Shown: positions 16,642-27,360 of the stretch, in pieces
How the letters are laid out: every line of letters begins with the position of its first letter
Position numbering within the stretch: position 1 is the stretch's first letter
Assembly (NCBI RefSeq): GCF_019091135.1
Contig: NZ_JAGXJW010000019.1
Location: 56,988 to 120,987 of the forward strand
Reading direction: 5' to 3'
DNA length: 64,000 nt
DNA from: Cohnella sp. GbtcB17
GTDB lineage: Bacteria > Bacillota > Bacilli > Paenibacillales > Paenibacillaceae
Program-made: the position numbers and the translations under genes
The notes under the pieces: model-generated
Databases searched by the model: none
What the model was told of the DNA's origin: nothing
The model's input: the letters and a program-made list of their open reading frames with translations, nothing else

Positions 16642-17856
16642 CTAGCTTCGGCTTCCGGCAGCCGTCTCCGCGATCCGGACGACGTCCTCGATAGAGGACG
16701 TGCTGCGATTGGACACGATCAGGTTCCGCGCAATGTTAAGCGCCAGCCGCTGCGCCCGTTCCCGCGCCTCGCGGTCGGGGATGGTCGCGATATCGGCGAC
16801 CTGCGCCAGGCCGTACACTCGCCTCAGCGCCTTGGCGCCTGCGAAGCCGATCGTGTCCTGCAGCAGACGCTTCATATAATCGTCCTGATAGCCGGCGACA
16901 CCAAAGCGCTTGTCGACGCCATGCGCGTCCCAAAGCGCGCGGAATTTGCGCTCGAACCGGGTCCACAGCTCCGTCACCGTCGAGAGCAAATAAGCTCTGC
17001 GGTCGCGGCGGCTAGCCTCGTCCGGGCTCCAGTGCTCCTGCCCCGCGTAGTTCAGCAGCAGGTTGGCGACGATCGCGCCGATATCGAAGCCCATCGGACC
17101 GTAGTAGGCGAATTCGGGGTCGATGACCTTCGTCGAAGTCGGCGTTACAAAAATGCTGCCCGTGTGCAGATCCCCGTGAAGCAGCGCCTGGGCTTGCGTC
17201 AGAAACTTCTCGCGCAGCTTGGCGGCTTCGAGCAGCAGCTCTTGGTCGCGCCACACGGCCTCTGCCGCGTCGCGCAGATGAGGCTCGATATTGTTGGATT
17301 CCGCATCGAAATAAGGGAAATTAAGGACGAAGTCTTCCGTAATTTTGCACAGGTCGGGATTAATGAAGCGTCCGAGCTGCACCTTCTTGTCCTGCTGGTT
17401 CATGCCCAGATCCGAGGTGAAAAACAGCGTGCGCGACAGGAACTCCGCGAGATGCTCGGCAAAATCGGGATAAACGCCGCCTTCGATCAGACCTTTGCGC
17501 ATAATAACGTGATCGCTCAGGTCCTCCATGATCGTGAGGGCCATGTCGGCGTCGGAACGATATACGACCGGTACGAGACCCGGCGCGAGCTCGCCCTGTT
17601 TGATGAGCGCTTCGCCTTCGATGCGCGCGCGGTCGAGGCTGAGCGGCCAGGAGTCGCCGATAATTTTAACGTAAGGGAGCGCCTGCTTGACGATCAGGCT
17701 GCGGCCGGTCGCCGGCTGCGTAATATGGAACACGAGATTCAAATTGCCGTCCCCGATTTCGCGGGAGACGAGCTCCTCGCCCGTCGGGAATACTTCGGCG
17801 AAGGAACGGGCGATCTCGACGGCTTCCGCTTCGCTAAGCGGGTGATACTTGCTCAT
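16642..17856 (-). CDS. mtnK: Methylthioribose kinase
   Basis: ATP-dependent kinase (404 aa) that phosphorylates 5-methylthioribose, the step before MtnA. It belongs to the aminoglycoside-phosphotransferase-like fold: nucleotide-binding region with LIVKQALPYVK, catalytic loop LLHGDLHTGSI, and metal-binding DPEFAYYGPMGFDIGA. The ATG at 17854-17856 is preferred over an upstream in-frame ATG because GGAGGTG stands 8 bases before it. First gene of the mtnK-mtnA operon. The 227-base gap to the divergent malic enzyme gene must hold both promoters. Confidence 0.97.
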   Translation of the reverse strand: MSKYHPLSEAEAVEIARSFAEVFPTGEELVSREIGDGNLNLVFHITQPATGRSLIVKQALPYVKIIGDSWPLSLDRARIEGEALIKQGELAPGLVPVVYRSDADMALTIMEDLSDHVIMRKGLIEGGVYPDFAEHLAEFLSRTLFFTSDLGMNQQDKKVQLGRFINPDLCKITEDFVLNFPYFDAESNNIEPHLRDAAEAVWRDQELLLEAAKLREKFLTQAQALLHGDLHTGSIFVTPTSTKVIDPEFAYYGPMGFDIGAIVANLLLNYAGQEHWSPDEASRRDRRAYLLSTVTELWTRFERKFRALWDAHGVDKRFGVAGYQDDYMKRLLQDTIGFAGAKALRRVYGLAQVADIATIPDREARERAQRLALNIARNLIVSNRSTSSIEDVVRIAETAAGSRS

Positions 17857-18083
17857 GAACAGGGCACCTCCGAATAATGTACGCGGCTTGTCCGGCATGG
17901 CGCGGACGATCTACAAGACAGTATAGAACAATTCGCTCTGCATGGCGAATGCGAACGGTCTCGATCCGGTTACTATTATAATGGAAAAACGAGTCGGCGG
18001 AATAGCGGATCGGAGAACGGTTTGAAGTCCGCCGACCTGGCATGTTAAGGTAAATCCGAAAGAAGATACCGGGAGGGATATGG

Positions 18084-19520
18084 ATGAACGGTTCAAATCT
18101 CATCGTGCGTCTCGAAATGGATACGGACAGGGCCGTCTTCGGCGCCATCGCGACCGCGATCGGCGCGGCCGGAGGCGATATCGTCGCCATCGACGTCATT
18201 CGGCCGGGGCAGAAAAGCATTCGCGATCTGACGATCCGCAGCGATGCGGGACAAGAGGCGATCGCTTCGGCGATCCGCGCCGTGGACGGCGTCCGAATTG
18301 TTAACATCTCGGACCAGACGCTGCTGATCCATCTCGGCGGCAAGCTCGAGGTGTCGCCCCGCATTAAGATCCGTACACGCGACGATCTCTCCCGCGTCTA
18401 TACGCCGGGCGTGGCGAAGGTATGCATGGCGATCCACGAGGATCCATCGTCCGCCTTCTCGCTTACGATCAAGCGCAATACGGTCGCCGTCGTCAGCGAC
18501 GGCAGCGCCGTGCTCGGCCTCGGCAACATCGGGCCCGCCGCGGCGATGCCCGTCATGGAGGGCAAGGCGATGCTGTTCAAGGAGCTCGCCGGCGTCGACG
18601 CCTTCCCGATCTGCCTCGACACGCAGGATTCGGACGCCATCGTCGAGATCGTGCGCAGTCTCGCACCGGGGTTCGGGGGCATCAATCTCGAGGACATCTC
18701 GTCCCCCCGCTGCTGCGAGATCGAGCGCCGGCTCCAGGAGCTGCTCGATATCCCGGTATTTCACGACGACCAGCACGGCACCGCGGTCGTGCTGATCGCC
18801 TCCCTCATGAACGCGGCGAAGTGCGTCGGCAAGCGGATGGATTCGCTCCGCGTCGTCGTCTGCGGGATCGGGGCGGCGGGCATGTCGATCGTCCGCATGC
18901 TCCATTCGGCCGGCGTACCGTCGGTCGTGGCCGTCGACCGCGAAGGCATCCTGTCCGCCGACCGGGAATACGCCAACCCGGCCTGGCAGTGGTGCGCGCA
19001 GCATACGAATCCCGAAGGCCGCACGGGCGGCTTGACCGAAGCGATCGCTGGCGCGGACGTCTTTATCGGCGTCTCCGGCCCCGGCGTGCTCAGCGTCGAG
19101 CAGGTCAAGTCGATGGCCCCCGACCCGATTGTGTTCGCCATGGCCAATCCCGAGCCCGAGATTCGTCCGGATCTGATTCAGGGCATCGCCGCCGTCATCG
19201 GCACCGGGCGCAGCGTCTACCCGATCCAGATCACCGTCGTGCTCTGCTTCCCCGGCATCTTCCGCGGCGCGCTCGACTGCCGTGCGTCGAGCATCACCGA
19301 AGGCATGAAGCTGGCCGCTGCCAAGGCGATCGCCGCCGTCGTCACGGACGAGCAGCTCAGCAGCGAATATATCGTGCCGAGCGTGTTCAACGCCGCCGTC
19401 GTCGAGAACGTGAGAAAGGCCGTCATCGAGGCCGCGTACGCGGACAAAGTCGCCCGCAGGCAGGACAAGCGCAGCCACGGCGACGACGATAAGGCCGCTG
19501 CCTCGGAAACGGGAGCTTGA
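18084..19520 (+). CDS. NAD-dependent malic enzyme with N-terminal ACT domain
   Basis: Oxidative decarboxylation of malate to pyruvate, 478 aa. An ACT-type regulatory domain occupies about residues 1-75, followed by the malic domain (VYTPGVAKVC, the catalytic lysine region around IKRNTVAVVSDGSAVLGLGNIGP, and VFHDDQHGTAVV) and an NAD-binding domain with GIGAAGMSI. The ACT domain suggests allosteric control by an amino acid or other small ligand; this is inferred. The ATG at 18084 follows GGGAGGG with 6-base spacing. Single gene, divergent from mtnK. Confidence 0.93.
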   Translation: MNGSNLIVRLEMDTDRAVFGAIATAIGAAGGDIVAIDVIRPGQKSIRDLTIRSDAGQEAIASAIRAVDGVRIVNISDQTLLIHLGGKLEVSPRIKIRTRDDLSRVYTPGVAKVCMAIHEDPSSAFSLTIKRNTVAVVSDGSAVLGLGNIGPAAAMPVMEGKAMLFKELAGVDAFPICLDTQDSDAIVEIVRSLAPGFGGINLEDISSPRCCEIERRLQELLDIPVFHDDQHGTAVVLIASLMNAAKCVGKRMDSLRVVVCGIGAAGMSIVRMLHSAGVPSVVAVDREGILSADREYANPAWQWCAQHTNPEGRTGGLTEAIAGADVFIGVSGPGVLSVEQVKSMAPDPIVFAMANPEPEIRPDLIQGIAAVIGTGRSVYPIQITVVLCFPGIFRGALDCRASSITEGMKLAAAKAIAAVVTDEQLSSEYIVPSVFNAAVVENVRKAVIEAAYADKVARRQDKRSHGDDDKAAASETGA

Positions 19521-19671
19521 AGCCGTTCACCCCGCTTCCACGATTTGCGGACCGCGAATTCGCGGGCGCCGGATCGCTCCTGAGCGACAATCCCTTTGCT
19601 TGCTCGGCTTGGCTTCCCCGCCCCCCATGTTATAATAGGGACAGCAGAATTCGACAGGAGGATGGACGCCG

Positions 19672-20247
19672 ATGGACAATCCGATAGCGCTTCGGGAATG
19701 GGCGGTGGCGGTCAAGGCGCTGGAGGCGGGCCGACAGATCATCGTGCTGCGCAAGGGCGGCATCGCGGAGGAGACCAAGGAATTTCGGCTGGAAAGTCCT
19801 TCGTTTTTTTTATTCCCTTCTTACGAGCATCAGCGCGGGCACCTGGTCAAGCCGGGGACGAGCCCGAGCGTGGCGGACACGGTAGCGGCGTTCGAGGCGG
19901 ATCCGAATACGGTCGTCGTTTCTTCCTACGCGGAGGTCGTCGACGACATCGAGGTGACGGACGGCGAGACGCTGCGCAAGCTGGAGCCTTTCCATTTATG
20001 GACGGAGAACTACGCGGAGGAACGGCTCAAGTGGAAAAGAACGAAGCCGCTGCATGTGCTGCTGCTCCGCGTTTATGTGCTGGATCGGCCGGTCGCGATA
20101 CCGAACGACGAGCGCTACGGCGGCTGCAAGTCCTGGATTAACTTGGCGGAGCCCATGTCCGCCCTTGATGCGCGTCCCGCACTTGAGGACGAAGCGTTCG
20201 CCCAAGAGGTCCAGGCAATTCGCGAGGCGCTTGCTGGGGGCCGCTAG
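19672..20247 (+). CDS. DUF1802 family protein
   Basis: 191-aa soluble protein of unknown function. The family pattern is visible in ALREWAVAVKALEAGRQIIV followed by LRKGGI, then FFLFPSYEHQ and the C-terminal CKSWINL. The ATG at 19672 follows AGGAGG. A sigma-A-like promoter is plausible upstream: TATAAT at 19629-19634 with TTGGCT at 19607-19612. It stands alone between the malic enzyme gene and the suf operon. Confidence 0.85.
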   Translation: MDNPIALREWAVAVKALEAGRQIIVLRKGGIAEETKEFRLESPSFFLFPSYEHQRGHLVKPGTSPSVADTVAAFEADPNTVVVSSYAEVVDDIEVTDGETLRKLEPFHLWTENYAEERLKWKRTKPLHVLLLRVYVLDRPVAIPNDERYGGCKSWINLAEPMSALDARPALEDEAFAQEVQAIREALAGGR

Positions 20248-20315
20248 ACGGCCGATCGGCGTCGCGGCTGGGGTGGCCGGTTTGCAATTTTCATGACATT
20301 TTCATAAAATGGTGG

Positions 20316-20344
20316 TTGAGAATCACTGAGAATCACTTTAGAAT
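20316..20344 (+). promoter_or_regulatory. suf operon promoter containing a 10-bp direct repeat
   Basis: TTGAGA (20316-20321), a 17-bp spacer and TAGAAT (20339-20344) form a good sigma-A promoter about 95 bases before sufC. Two perfect tandem copies of TGAGAATCAC (20317-20326 and 20327-20336) cover the -35 and the spacer, one helical turn apart. This is a likely operator for an iron- or oxidant-responsive regulator; which one is unknown. Confidence 0.7.
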
Positions 20345-20439
20345 AGTTATAAATAAGAAATGGATCTTAAGTGGCGACCGCAGGTTGCTTAAAAAGGGGT
20401 CAACCCCACTTGGCGTCCGTAAAACCTGGAGGGAAAACA

Positions 20440-21219
20440 ATGTCCAATCTGTTCGAAATCAAGGGCTTGAAGTCGGAAATCGAAGGCAAAGAAATTCTAA
20501 AGGGCTTCGATCTGACGATCAAGGCCGGCGAAGTGCACGCGATCATGGGCCCGAACGGCACCGGCAAGAGCACCCTCGCCTCCTCGATCATGGGCCATCC
20601 TAAATATGAAGTAACCGACGGACAAGTGCTGCTGAACGGCGAAGACGTGCTGGAGATGGGCGTCGACGAGCGCGCGCTTGCCGGTCTGTTCCTGGCAATG
20701 CAGTATCCGAGCGAGATTACTGGCGTGACCAACGCCGACTTCCTGCGCAGCGCGATCAACGCGCGCCGCGGCGAGGGCAACGAGATCTCCCTGATCAAGT
20801 TCGTCCGCCAAATGGAAGCGAAGATGAAGGAGCTCGAGATGAATCCCGAGTTCATGCACCGTTACCTGAACGAAGGCTTCTCCGGCGGCGAGAAGAAGCG
20901 CAACGAGATTTTGCAGATGATGCTGCTCGAGCCGAAGCTCGTCATTCTTGACGAGATCGACTCCGGTCTTGACATCGACGCGCTGAAGATCGTGGCCGCG
21001 GGCGTCAACGCGATGCGTTCCGAAGAGCGCAGCTTCCTGATCATCACGCACTATCAGCGCCTGCTGAATTATATTACGCCTGATCATGTTCACGTCATGA
21101 TGCAGGGCCGTATCGTCAAGTCCGGCGGTCCGGAGCTGGCCGAGCGTCTCGAAGCCGAAGGCTACGAATGGGTCAAAGAAGAACTGGGCATCGTCGACGA
21201 GACGGTCGGCCAAGCCTAA
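20440..21219 (+). CDS. sufC: Fe-S cluster assembly ATPase SufC
   Basis: Cytosolic ABC-type ATPase (259 aa) of the SufBCD scaffold that assembles iron-sulfur clusters. Walker A is GPNGTGKST, the signature is [10 protein letters not shown], and Walker B reads [12 protein letters not shown]. The ATG at 20440 follows GGAGGGAAAACA; longer in-frame readings lack a site. First gene of sufC-sufD-sufS-sufU-sufB, the standard Firmicute order. Confidence 0.97.
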   Translation: MSNLFEIKGLKSEIEGKEILKGFDLTIKAGEVHAIMGPNGTGKSTLASSIMGHPKYEVTDGQVLLNGEDVLEMGVDERALAGLFLAMQYPSEITGVTNADFLRSAINARRGEGNEISLIKFVRQMEAKMKELEMNPEFMHRYLNEGFSGGEKKRNEILQMMLLEPKLVILDEIDSGLDIDALKIVAAGVNAMRSEERSFLIITHYQRLLNYITPDHVHVMMQGRIVKSGGPELAERLEAEGYEWVKEELGIVDETVGQA

Positions 21220-21243
21220 GAGGATAAGGGAGGTCATACAACC

Positions 21244-22542
21244 ATGAGTACGCCTACCGCCTCTTTTGGCCGCGATGCAGCATCGAGCATCGCCCGCAGC
21301 AAAAACGAACCCGCCTGGCTCGTCGCCTGGCGCGAAAACGCCGGCGAACTGGCAGCCAAGCTTGAGCTGCCCAAGCCGGAGAAGACCCCGATCCAGCGCT
21401 GGCCGCTTGACCTGTACGGCACCGATCGTCCGGGCGCCAAGGTCGAATCCGCCTCGCAGCTTCCCGAAGCGCTCACGAAGTTGCTGCCCGCCGAAGCCGG
21501 CGGCGCGCTGATCGTGCAGCACAATTCTTCCGTCGTCTATACGCATCTGTCCGACGAGCTGAAGGCGAAGGGCGTCGTGCTGGCGAGCCTCGAGGAGGCC
21601 GCGCGCAGCCACGAGGACCTCGTCCGCAAGCACCTGATGACCGCCTATACGCCGGATGAGCACAAGCTCGCCGCGCTGCACGCGGCGCTGTGGAACGGCG
21701 GCGTCTTCCTGTACGTGCCGCGCGGCGTCGAGCTCGAAGAGCCCGTACAGGCGCTGCTGTTCGCGGACGATGCCGAAGCGACGTTCGTGCCGCACGTGCT
21801 GATCGTCGCCGAGGCGAACAGCCGCGTGACGGTCGTCGAGAATGCCGCTACGGCGGTCGGGGAAGCCGCGATCGTGCTGAATGGCGCCGTCGAAGTGTTC
21901 GCCAAGGCCGGCAGCCACGTCCGCTACGCGGCCGTGCACAGCCTTGAGAAGGGCGCAGTCGACGTCTCGTACCGCCGCGCCGTCCTCGAGCAGGACGCGC
22001 GTATCGAATGGATCGTCGGCGAGCTGCAGGACGGCCACATCCTGTCCGACACCAAGTCGATCCTGAAGGGCAACGGCTCCGTGTCCGACGCCAAGATCAT
22101 CACGGTGGGTTCGGGCAAGCAGCGCATGAGCCTGACGACGGGCGCCGTGCACTTCGGCCTCTCCACGGAGAGCGACATGATCACGCGCGCCGTGATGAAG
22201 GAAGAAGGCACCGCCGTCATCAACGGCGTGACCAAGATCGAGAAGGGCGCGACCCGCGCCAACGGCCAGCAGACCGAGAAGGTGCTCATGCTGAGCCCGA
22301 AGGCGCGCGGCGACGCGAACCCGATCCTGCTCATTGACGAGGACGACGTCAAAGCCGGCCACGCCGCCAGCGTTGGCCAGGTCAATGCGGAACAGGTGCA
22401 CTATCTGATGTCGCGGGGCATCTCGAAGACGGAAGCGGAGCGCCTGATCATTTACGGTTTCCTTGATCCGGTCGTATCCGAGATTCCGCTCGAGAGCGTC
22501 CGCGAGCAGCTGCAACGCATTTTAGAGAGGAAGTTGGGTTAA
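21244..22542 (+). CDS. sufD: Fe-S cluster assembly scaffold protein SufD
   Basis: SufB/SufD-family beta-helix protein, 432 aa, partner of SufB and SufC. The C-terminal half carries the family pattern (SDAKIITVGSGKQRMSL, then GHAASVGQVNAEQVHYLMSR). The ATG at 21244 follows AGGGAGGT. It begins 24 bases after sufC stops and ends immediately before the sufS ATG, so translation is probably coupled. Confidence 0.96.
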   Translation: MSTPTASFGRDAASSIARSKNEPAWLVAWRENAGELAAKLELPKPEKTPIQRWPLDLYGTDRPGAKVESASQLPEALTKLLPAEAGGALIVQHNSSVVYTHLSDELKAKGVVLASLEEAARSHEDLVRKHLMTAYTPDEHKLAALHAALWNGGVFLYVPRGVELEEPVQALLFADDAEATFVPHVLIVAEANSRVTVVENAATAVGEAAIVLNGAVEVFAKAGSHVRYAAVHSLEKGAVDVSYRRAVLEQDARIEWIVGELQDGHILSDTKSILKGNGSVSDAKIITVGSGKQRMSLTTGAVHFGLSTESDMITRAVMKEEGTAVINGVTKIEKGATRANGQQTEKVLMLSPKARGDANPILLIDEDDVKAGHAASVGQVNAEQVHYLMSRGISKTEAERLIIYGFLDPVVSEIPLESVREQLQRILERKLG

Positions 22543-24212
<1,670 letters not shown>

Positions 24213-24266
24213 GCTTGCATTGCGCCTACTATACAGCACGAACACTATGAAGGAGGGACAATCGTC

Positions 24267-25664
24267 ATGGCGAAGCAAATGCCCGAAATGGAAGAGTACC
24301 AGTACGGTTTCCGCGATGAGCACAAGGCCGTATTCCAATCCGGCAAAGGCCTGACCCCGGAGATCGTCCGCACGATCTCGGAGATGAAAGGCGAGCCGGA
24401 ATGGATGCTGAACTTCCGTCTCAAATCGCTGGAGCAGTTCAACAAGATGGCGGTTCCGCGTTGGGGCGGCGACATGGACGAACTGGACTTCAACGACATC
24501 CAGTACTACGTCAAGCCGTCGGAGAAGCAAGGCAAGACATGGGAAGAAGTGCCGGAAGAGATCAAGGCGACGTTCGACAAGCTGGGCATTCCCGAAGCTG
24601 AGCAGAAGTTCCTGGCCGGCGTCTCGGCCCAGTACGAGTCCGAGGTCGTATATCACTCCATGCAGGCCGATCTTGAAGCCCAAGGCGTCATTTTCACCGA
24701 CACCGACACGGCGCTGCGCGAGCATCCGGAGATTTTCAAGGAGTACTTCTCGACCGTCGTTCCGGCAGCGGACAACAAGTTCGCCGCGCTGAACAGCGCC
24801 GTATGGTCCGGCGGCAGCTTCATCTACGTGCCGAAGGGCGTCAAGTGCGAGATCCCGCTGCAAGCCTACTTCCGCATCAACTCGGAAAACATGGGCCAGT
24901 TCGAGCGCACGCTCATCATCGCGGACGAAGGCAGCTTCGTTCACTATGTCGAAGGCTGCACGGCGCCCGTGTACAGCACGAACTCGCTGCATAGCGCCGT
25001 CGTCGAGATCATCGTCAAGAAGGACGCGCGCGTCCGCTACACGACGATCCAGAACTGGGCGCCTAACATTTACAACCTCGTCACCAAACGCGCCGTCGCC
25101 GAAGAAAACGCGACGATGGAGTGGGTCGACGGCAACATCGGCTCCAAGCTGACGATGAAGTACCCGGCTGTCATCCTGAAGGGCCGCGGCGCGAAGGGCA
25201 TGGTGCTCTCGATCGCCGTCGCCGGCAAGGGCCAGCACCAGGACGCAGGCGCGAAGATGATTCACCTGGCGCCGGACACGACGTCCACAATCGTCTCCAA
25301 GTCGATCTCCAAGCACGGCGGCAAGGTCACGTACCGCGGACTCGCCTCGTTCGGCCGCAACGCCGAAGGCGCCAAGGCGAACATCAAGTGCGATACGCTC
25401 ATTCTCGACAACCAGTCGACGAGCGATACGATCCCGTACAATGAGATCTTCAACGACAACGTCACGCTCGAGCACGAGGCGACCGTCTCCAAGGTGTCCG
25501 AAGACCAGCTCTTCTACCTGATGAGCCGCGGCCTGTCCGAAGCCGAAGCGACCCAGATGATCGTCATGGGCTTCATCGAGCCGTTCACCAAGGAGCTGCC
25601 GATGGAGTACGCGGTCGAGATGAATCGACTCATCAAGTTCGAAATGGAAGGCAGCATCGGCTAA
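24267..25664 (+). CDS. sufB: Fe-S cluster assembly scaffold protein SufB
   Basis: Main scaffold on which the cluster forms, 465 aa. Family segments include [32 protein letters not shown] and the C-terminal [20 protein letters not shown]. The ATG at 24267 follows AAGGAGGG. Last gene of the operon, 54 bases after sufU, and followed by a strong terminator. Confidence 0.97.
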   Translation: MAKQMPEMEEYQYGFRDEHKAVFQSGKGLTPEIVRTISEMKGEPEWMLNFRLKSLEQFNKMAVPRWGGDMDELDFNDIQYYVKPSEKQGKTWEEVPEEIKATFDKLGIPEAEQKFLAGVSAQYESEVVYHSMQADLEAQGVIFTDTDTALREHPEIFKEYFSTVVPAADNKFAALNSAVWSGGSFIYVPKGVKCEIPLQAYFRINSENMGQFERTLIIADEGSFVHYVEGCTAPVYSTNSLHSAVVEIIVKKDARVRYTTIQNWAPNIYNLVTKRAVAEENATMEWVDGNIGSKLTMKYPAVILKGRGAKGMVLSIAVAGKGQHQDAGAKMIHLAPDTTSTIVSKSISKHGGKVTYRGLASFGRNAEGAKANIKCDTLILDNQSTSDTIPYNEIFNDNVTLEHEATVSKVSEDQLFYLMSRGLSEAEATQMIVMGFIEPFTKELPMEYAVEMNRLIKFEMEGSIG

Positions 25665-25717
25665 CCGATAGCTCCATTCCGGGCTCGGCCCGAAGTCATA
25701 GCCTTAATGTTTCATCG

Positions 25718-25747
25718 AAGAATCCGTAGAGTTCTCTACGGATTCTT
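25718..25747 (+). terminator. Terminator of the suf operon
   Basis: AAGAATCCGTAGAG pairs with CTCTACGGATTCTT, giving a nearly uninterrupted stem of about 13 bp with a tight loop and a T-run running through 25751. Confidence 0.92.
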
Positions 25748-26060
25748 TTTTACATCCAAAGAATGTTTAAAATCATCGAGAAATTGTGGCTTTATTTGCT
25801 AACCTTACGGCGACGCTCGGAGGAAGGATAAGCAGGAAGGACGTGTGGAAGGTAAGCGGGACAATAGTCGGGAATGTAGCAGGAGGGTAAGCGTGTTGGT
25901 GCAACAGAGAACAGAACTGCGGGCAGCAGTTAAATGACGGTTAAGCGGGTGACCGGACCCAAGAGACGTTATTTCTTAAAAACCGGTCATAAATGGATAG
26001 TATCGGACTGGATGGACGCTATTGAACCGCATCAAGGCTTGAGAAGGCGGGCAATTCAGC

Positions 26061-26346
26061 AATAACGGCCGCTGTGTCCGAAAGCGGGTCGCGAATCGCC
26101 ATGGGAACAAGATTAAGGGCTCCCCGGTGCGTCCGGGATGTGACCGTGCGTATGGGGGAGATAACGGTTGAAAAGCAGTTAATCGGCGCGCTGATCCTGG
26201 CCTCGGAGTGAATAAGTGTTCAAACGCAATTATTTTGTTCAGAACCGAGTCGAAACGTTCAAATGTGAGAAATTAGTTGCGCTTCAACACTTATTTGTCC
26301 AAGAAAGTCGCCATCAAGGGAAATAACTGCGTTTCGACCGTTATTT
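26061..26346. repeat. 51-bp array B, degenerate palindromic units
   Basis: The gap between sufB and the next gene (25665-26508, 844 bases) holds no gene. Within it, AT-flanked elements occur at 26160, 26211, 26271 and 26322, spaced 51, 60 and 51 bases, with weaker echoes at 26061 and 26111. The best copy is AAATAAC, 12 nt, GTTATTT (26321-26346). The copies at 26160 and 26211 lie in inverted orientation relative to those at 26271 and 26322. The part from 25800 to 26060 is GA-rich with loose TAAGCG repetitions and no clear feature. Confidence 0.65.
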
Positions 26347-26508
26347 GATAAGCGCCGTCGACCTATCCTCTGACGGTCTTTCTTCTGACGGCAGCTGAAT
26401 CGCGGGCCGGCAGCCAGTATCGACTGGCGTTATAGCCCGGATTGGAAAAGTGCCGCGAAGGAGGAAACCGCGCCGGAATATCATGCAGGGAGCGGAGGAG
26501 GTGATACG

Positions 26509-27234
26509 TTGGACAGGCAAACATTCTTTGGCCTGCTTGGACCGCAAGCGCAGCGGGCGCGGCAAGAAGGCTCGCCGCTTTTTCCAAGCGTCAGGCTTGC
26601 GCAGAACTTGCTGGAGACCGGCGGCAAGATCGACGAGCACTACAATCTGGGCGGCATCAAAGCGGGTGGCGGGAGCCCTAACCAGTGGTGGCGCGGGGAG
26701 ACGTATACGACGCCGACGTGGGAGTTCGTGAACGGCAAAAGGGTCCAGGCAATGGGGACATGGCGGTCCTATGACAGCATGTACGCCTTCTACAAGGATC
26801 AGGACCAATTGCTCGGGAGCGCCCGCTATGCCCGCGTCCGGGCCGCCAAGACGCCTTCGGAGCAAGCGGAGGCGCTTCAAATGAGCGGCTACGCGACCGA
26901 CCCGGCATATGGCAACAAGATTACTCAACTGATCAAAACGTATAATCTCACGAAATACGACGACATCGAAGGGGAGGGCGAACCGATGACAAAGGAGGAG
27001 CGGGAACAATTCGAACAACTTCGCCAACAGGTTCAAGTGCAGAATGCGCAAATGAAAGCGCTCGACGCCCGACTGGCCGCAACGGAGAGCCTGCAGGCGA
27101 TCCCTGAGCCGCCTGTATGGGCCGCAGCTGCCGTGAAGGCCGCCGTAGAAGCGAAGCTGATCGACACGCCGCTCGGCGGCAGCTACGACTTTTATCGGCT
27201 CCTCACCGTGCTGCATCGAAAAAAGATCATTTGA
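26509..27234 (+). CDS. Glucosaminidase-domain protein resembling a phage endolysin
   Basis: 241 aa. The N-terminal half is a FlgJ/GH73-type N-acetylglucosaminidase domain (AQNLLETGGKIDEHYNLGGIK, WWRGETY, MGTWRSYDSMYAFYKD). After about residue 155 comes a coiled-coil-like stretch (EEREQFEQLRQQVQVQNAQM). The C-terminal module (PPVWAAAAVKAAVEAKLI, then DTPLGGSYDFYRLLTVLHR) is of a kind I know from prophage endolysins of Bacillus and Paenibacillus. There is no signal peptide, which also fits an endolysin. The start is TTG at 26509 after GGAGGAGGTG. No holin gene is nearby, so it is probably a phage remnant or domesticated enzyme. Confidence 0.75.
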   Translation: MDRQTFFGLLGPQAQRARQEGSPLFPSVRLAQNLLETGGKIDEHYNLGGIKAGGGSPNQWWRGETYTTPTWEFVNGKRVQAMGTWRSYDSMYAFYKDQDQLLGSARYARVRAAKTPSEQAEALQMSGYATDPAYGNKITQLIKTYNLTKYDDIEGEGEPMTKEEREQFEQLRQQVQVQNAQMKALDARLAATESLQAIPEPPVWAAAAVKAAVEAKLIDTPLGGSYDFYRLLTVLHRKKII

Positions 27235-27360
27235 CTCGTTCGTCTCGCGGCTCCGGCGTTCAGGCCCCAGCGGCACATGTCCATCGGCATAATTCCGCCC
27301 GCCTTCAACCATCCTAACGACAGGAATCCTAGACGGGACCTTCGGAGGGATGGTAAAAGC

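Noticed and set aside
17857..18083. S-box (SAM) riboswitch upstream of mtnK
   Set aside because: Expected from Bacillus mtnKA, but I found neither the conserved 5' helix pattern nor a terminator in the 227-base gap.
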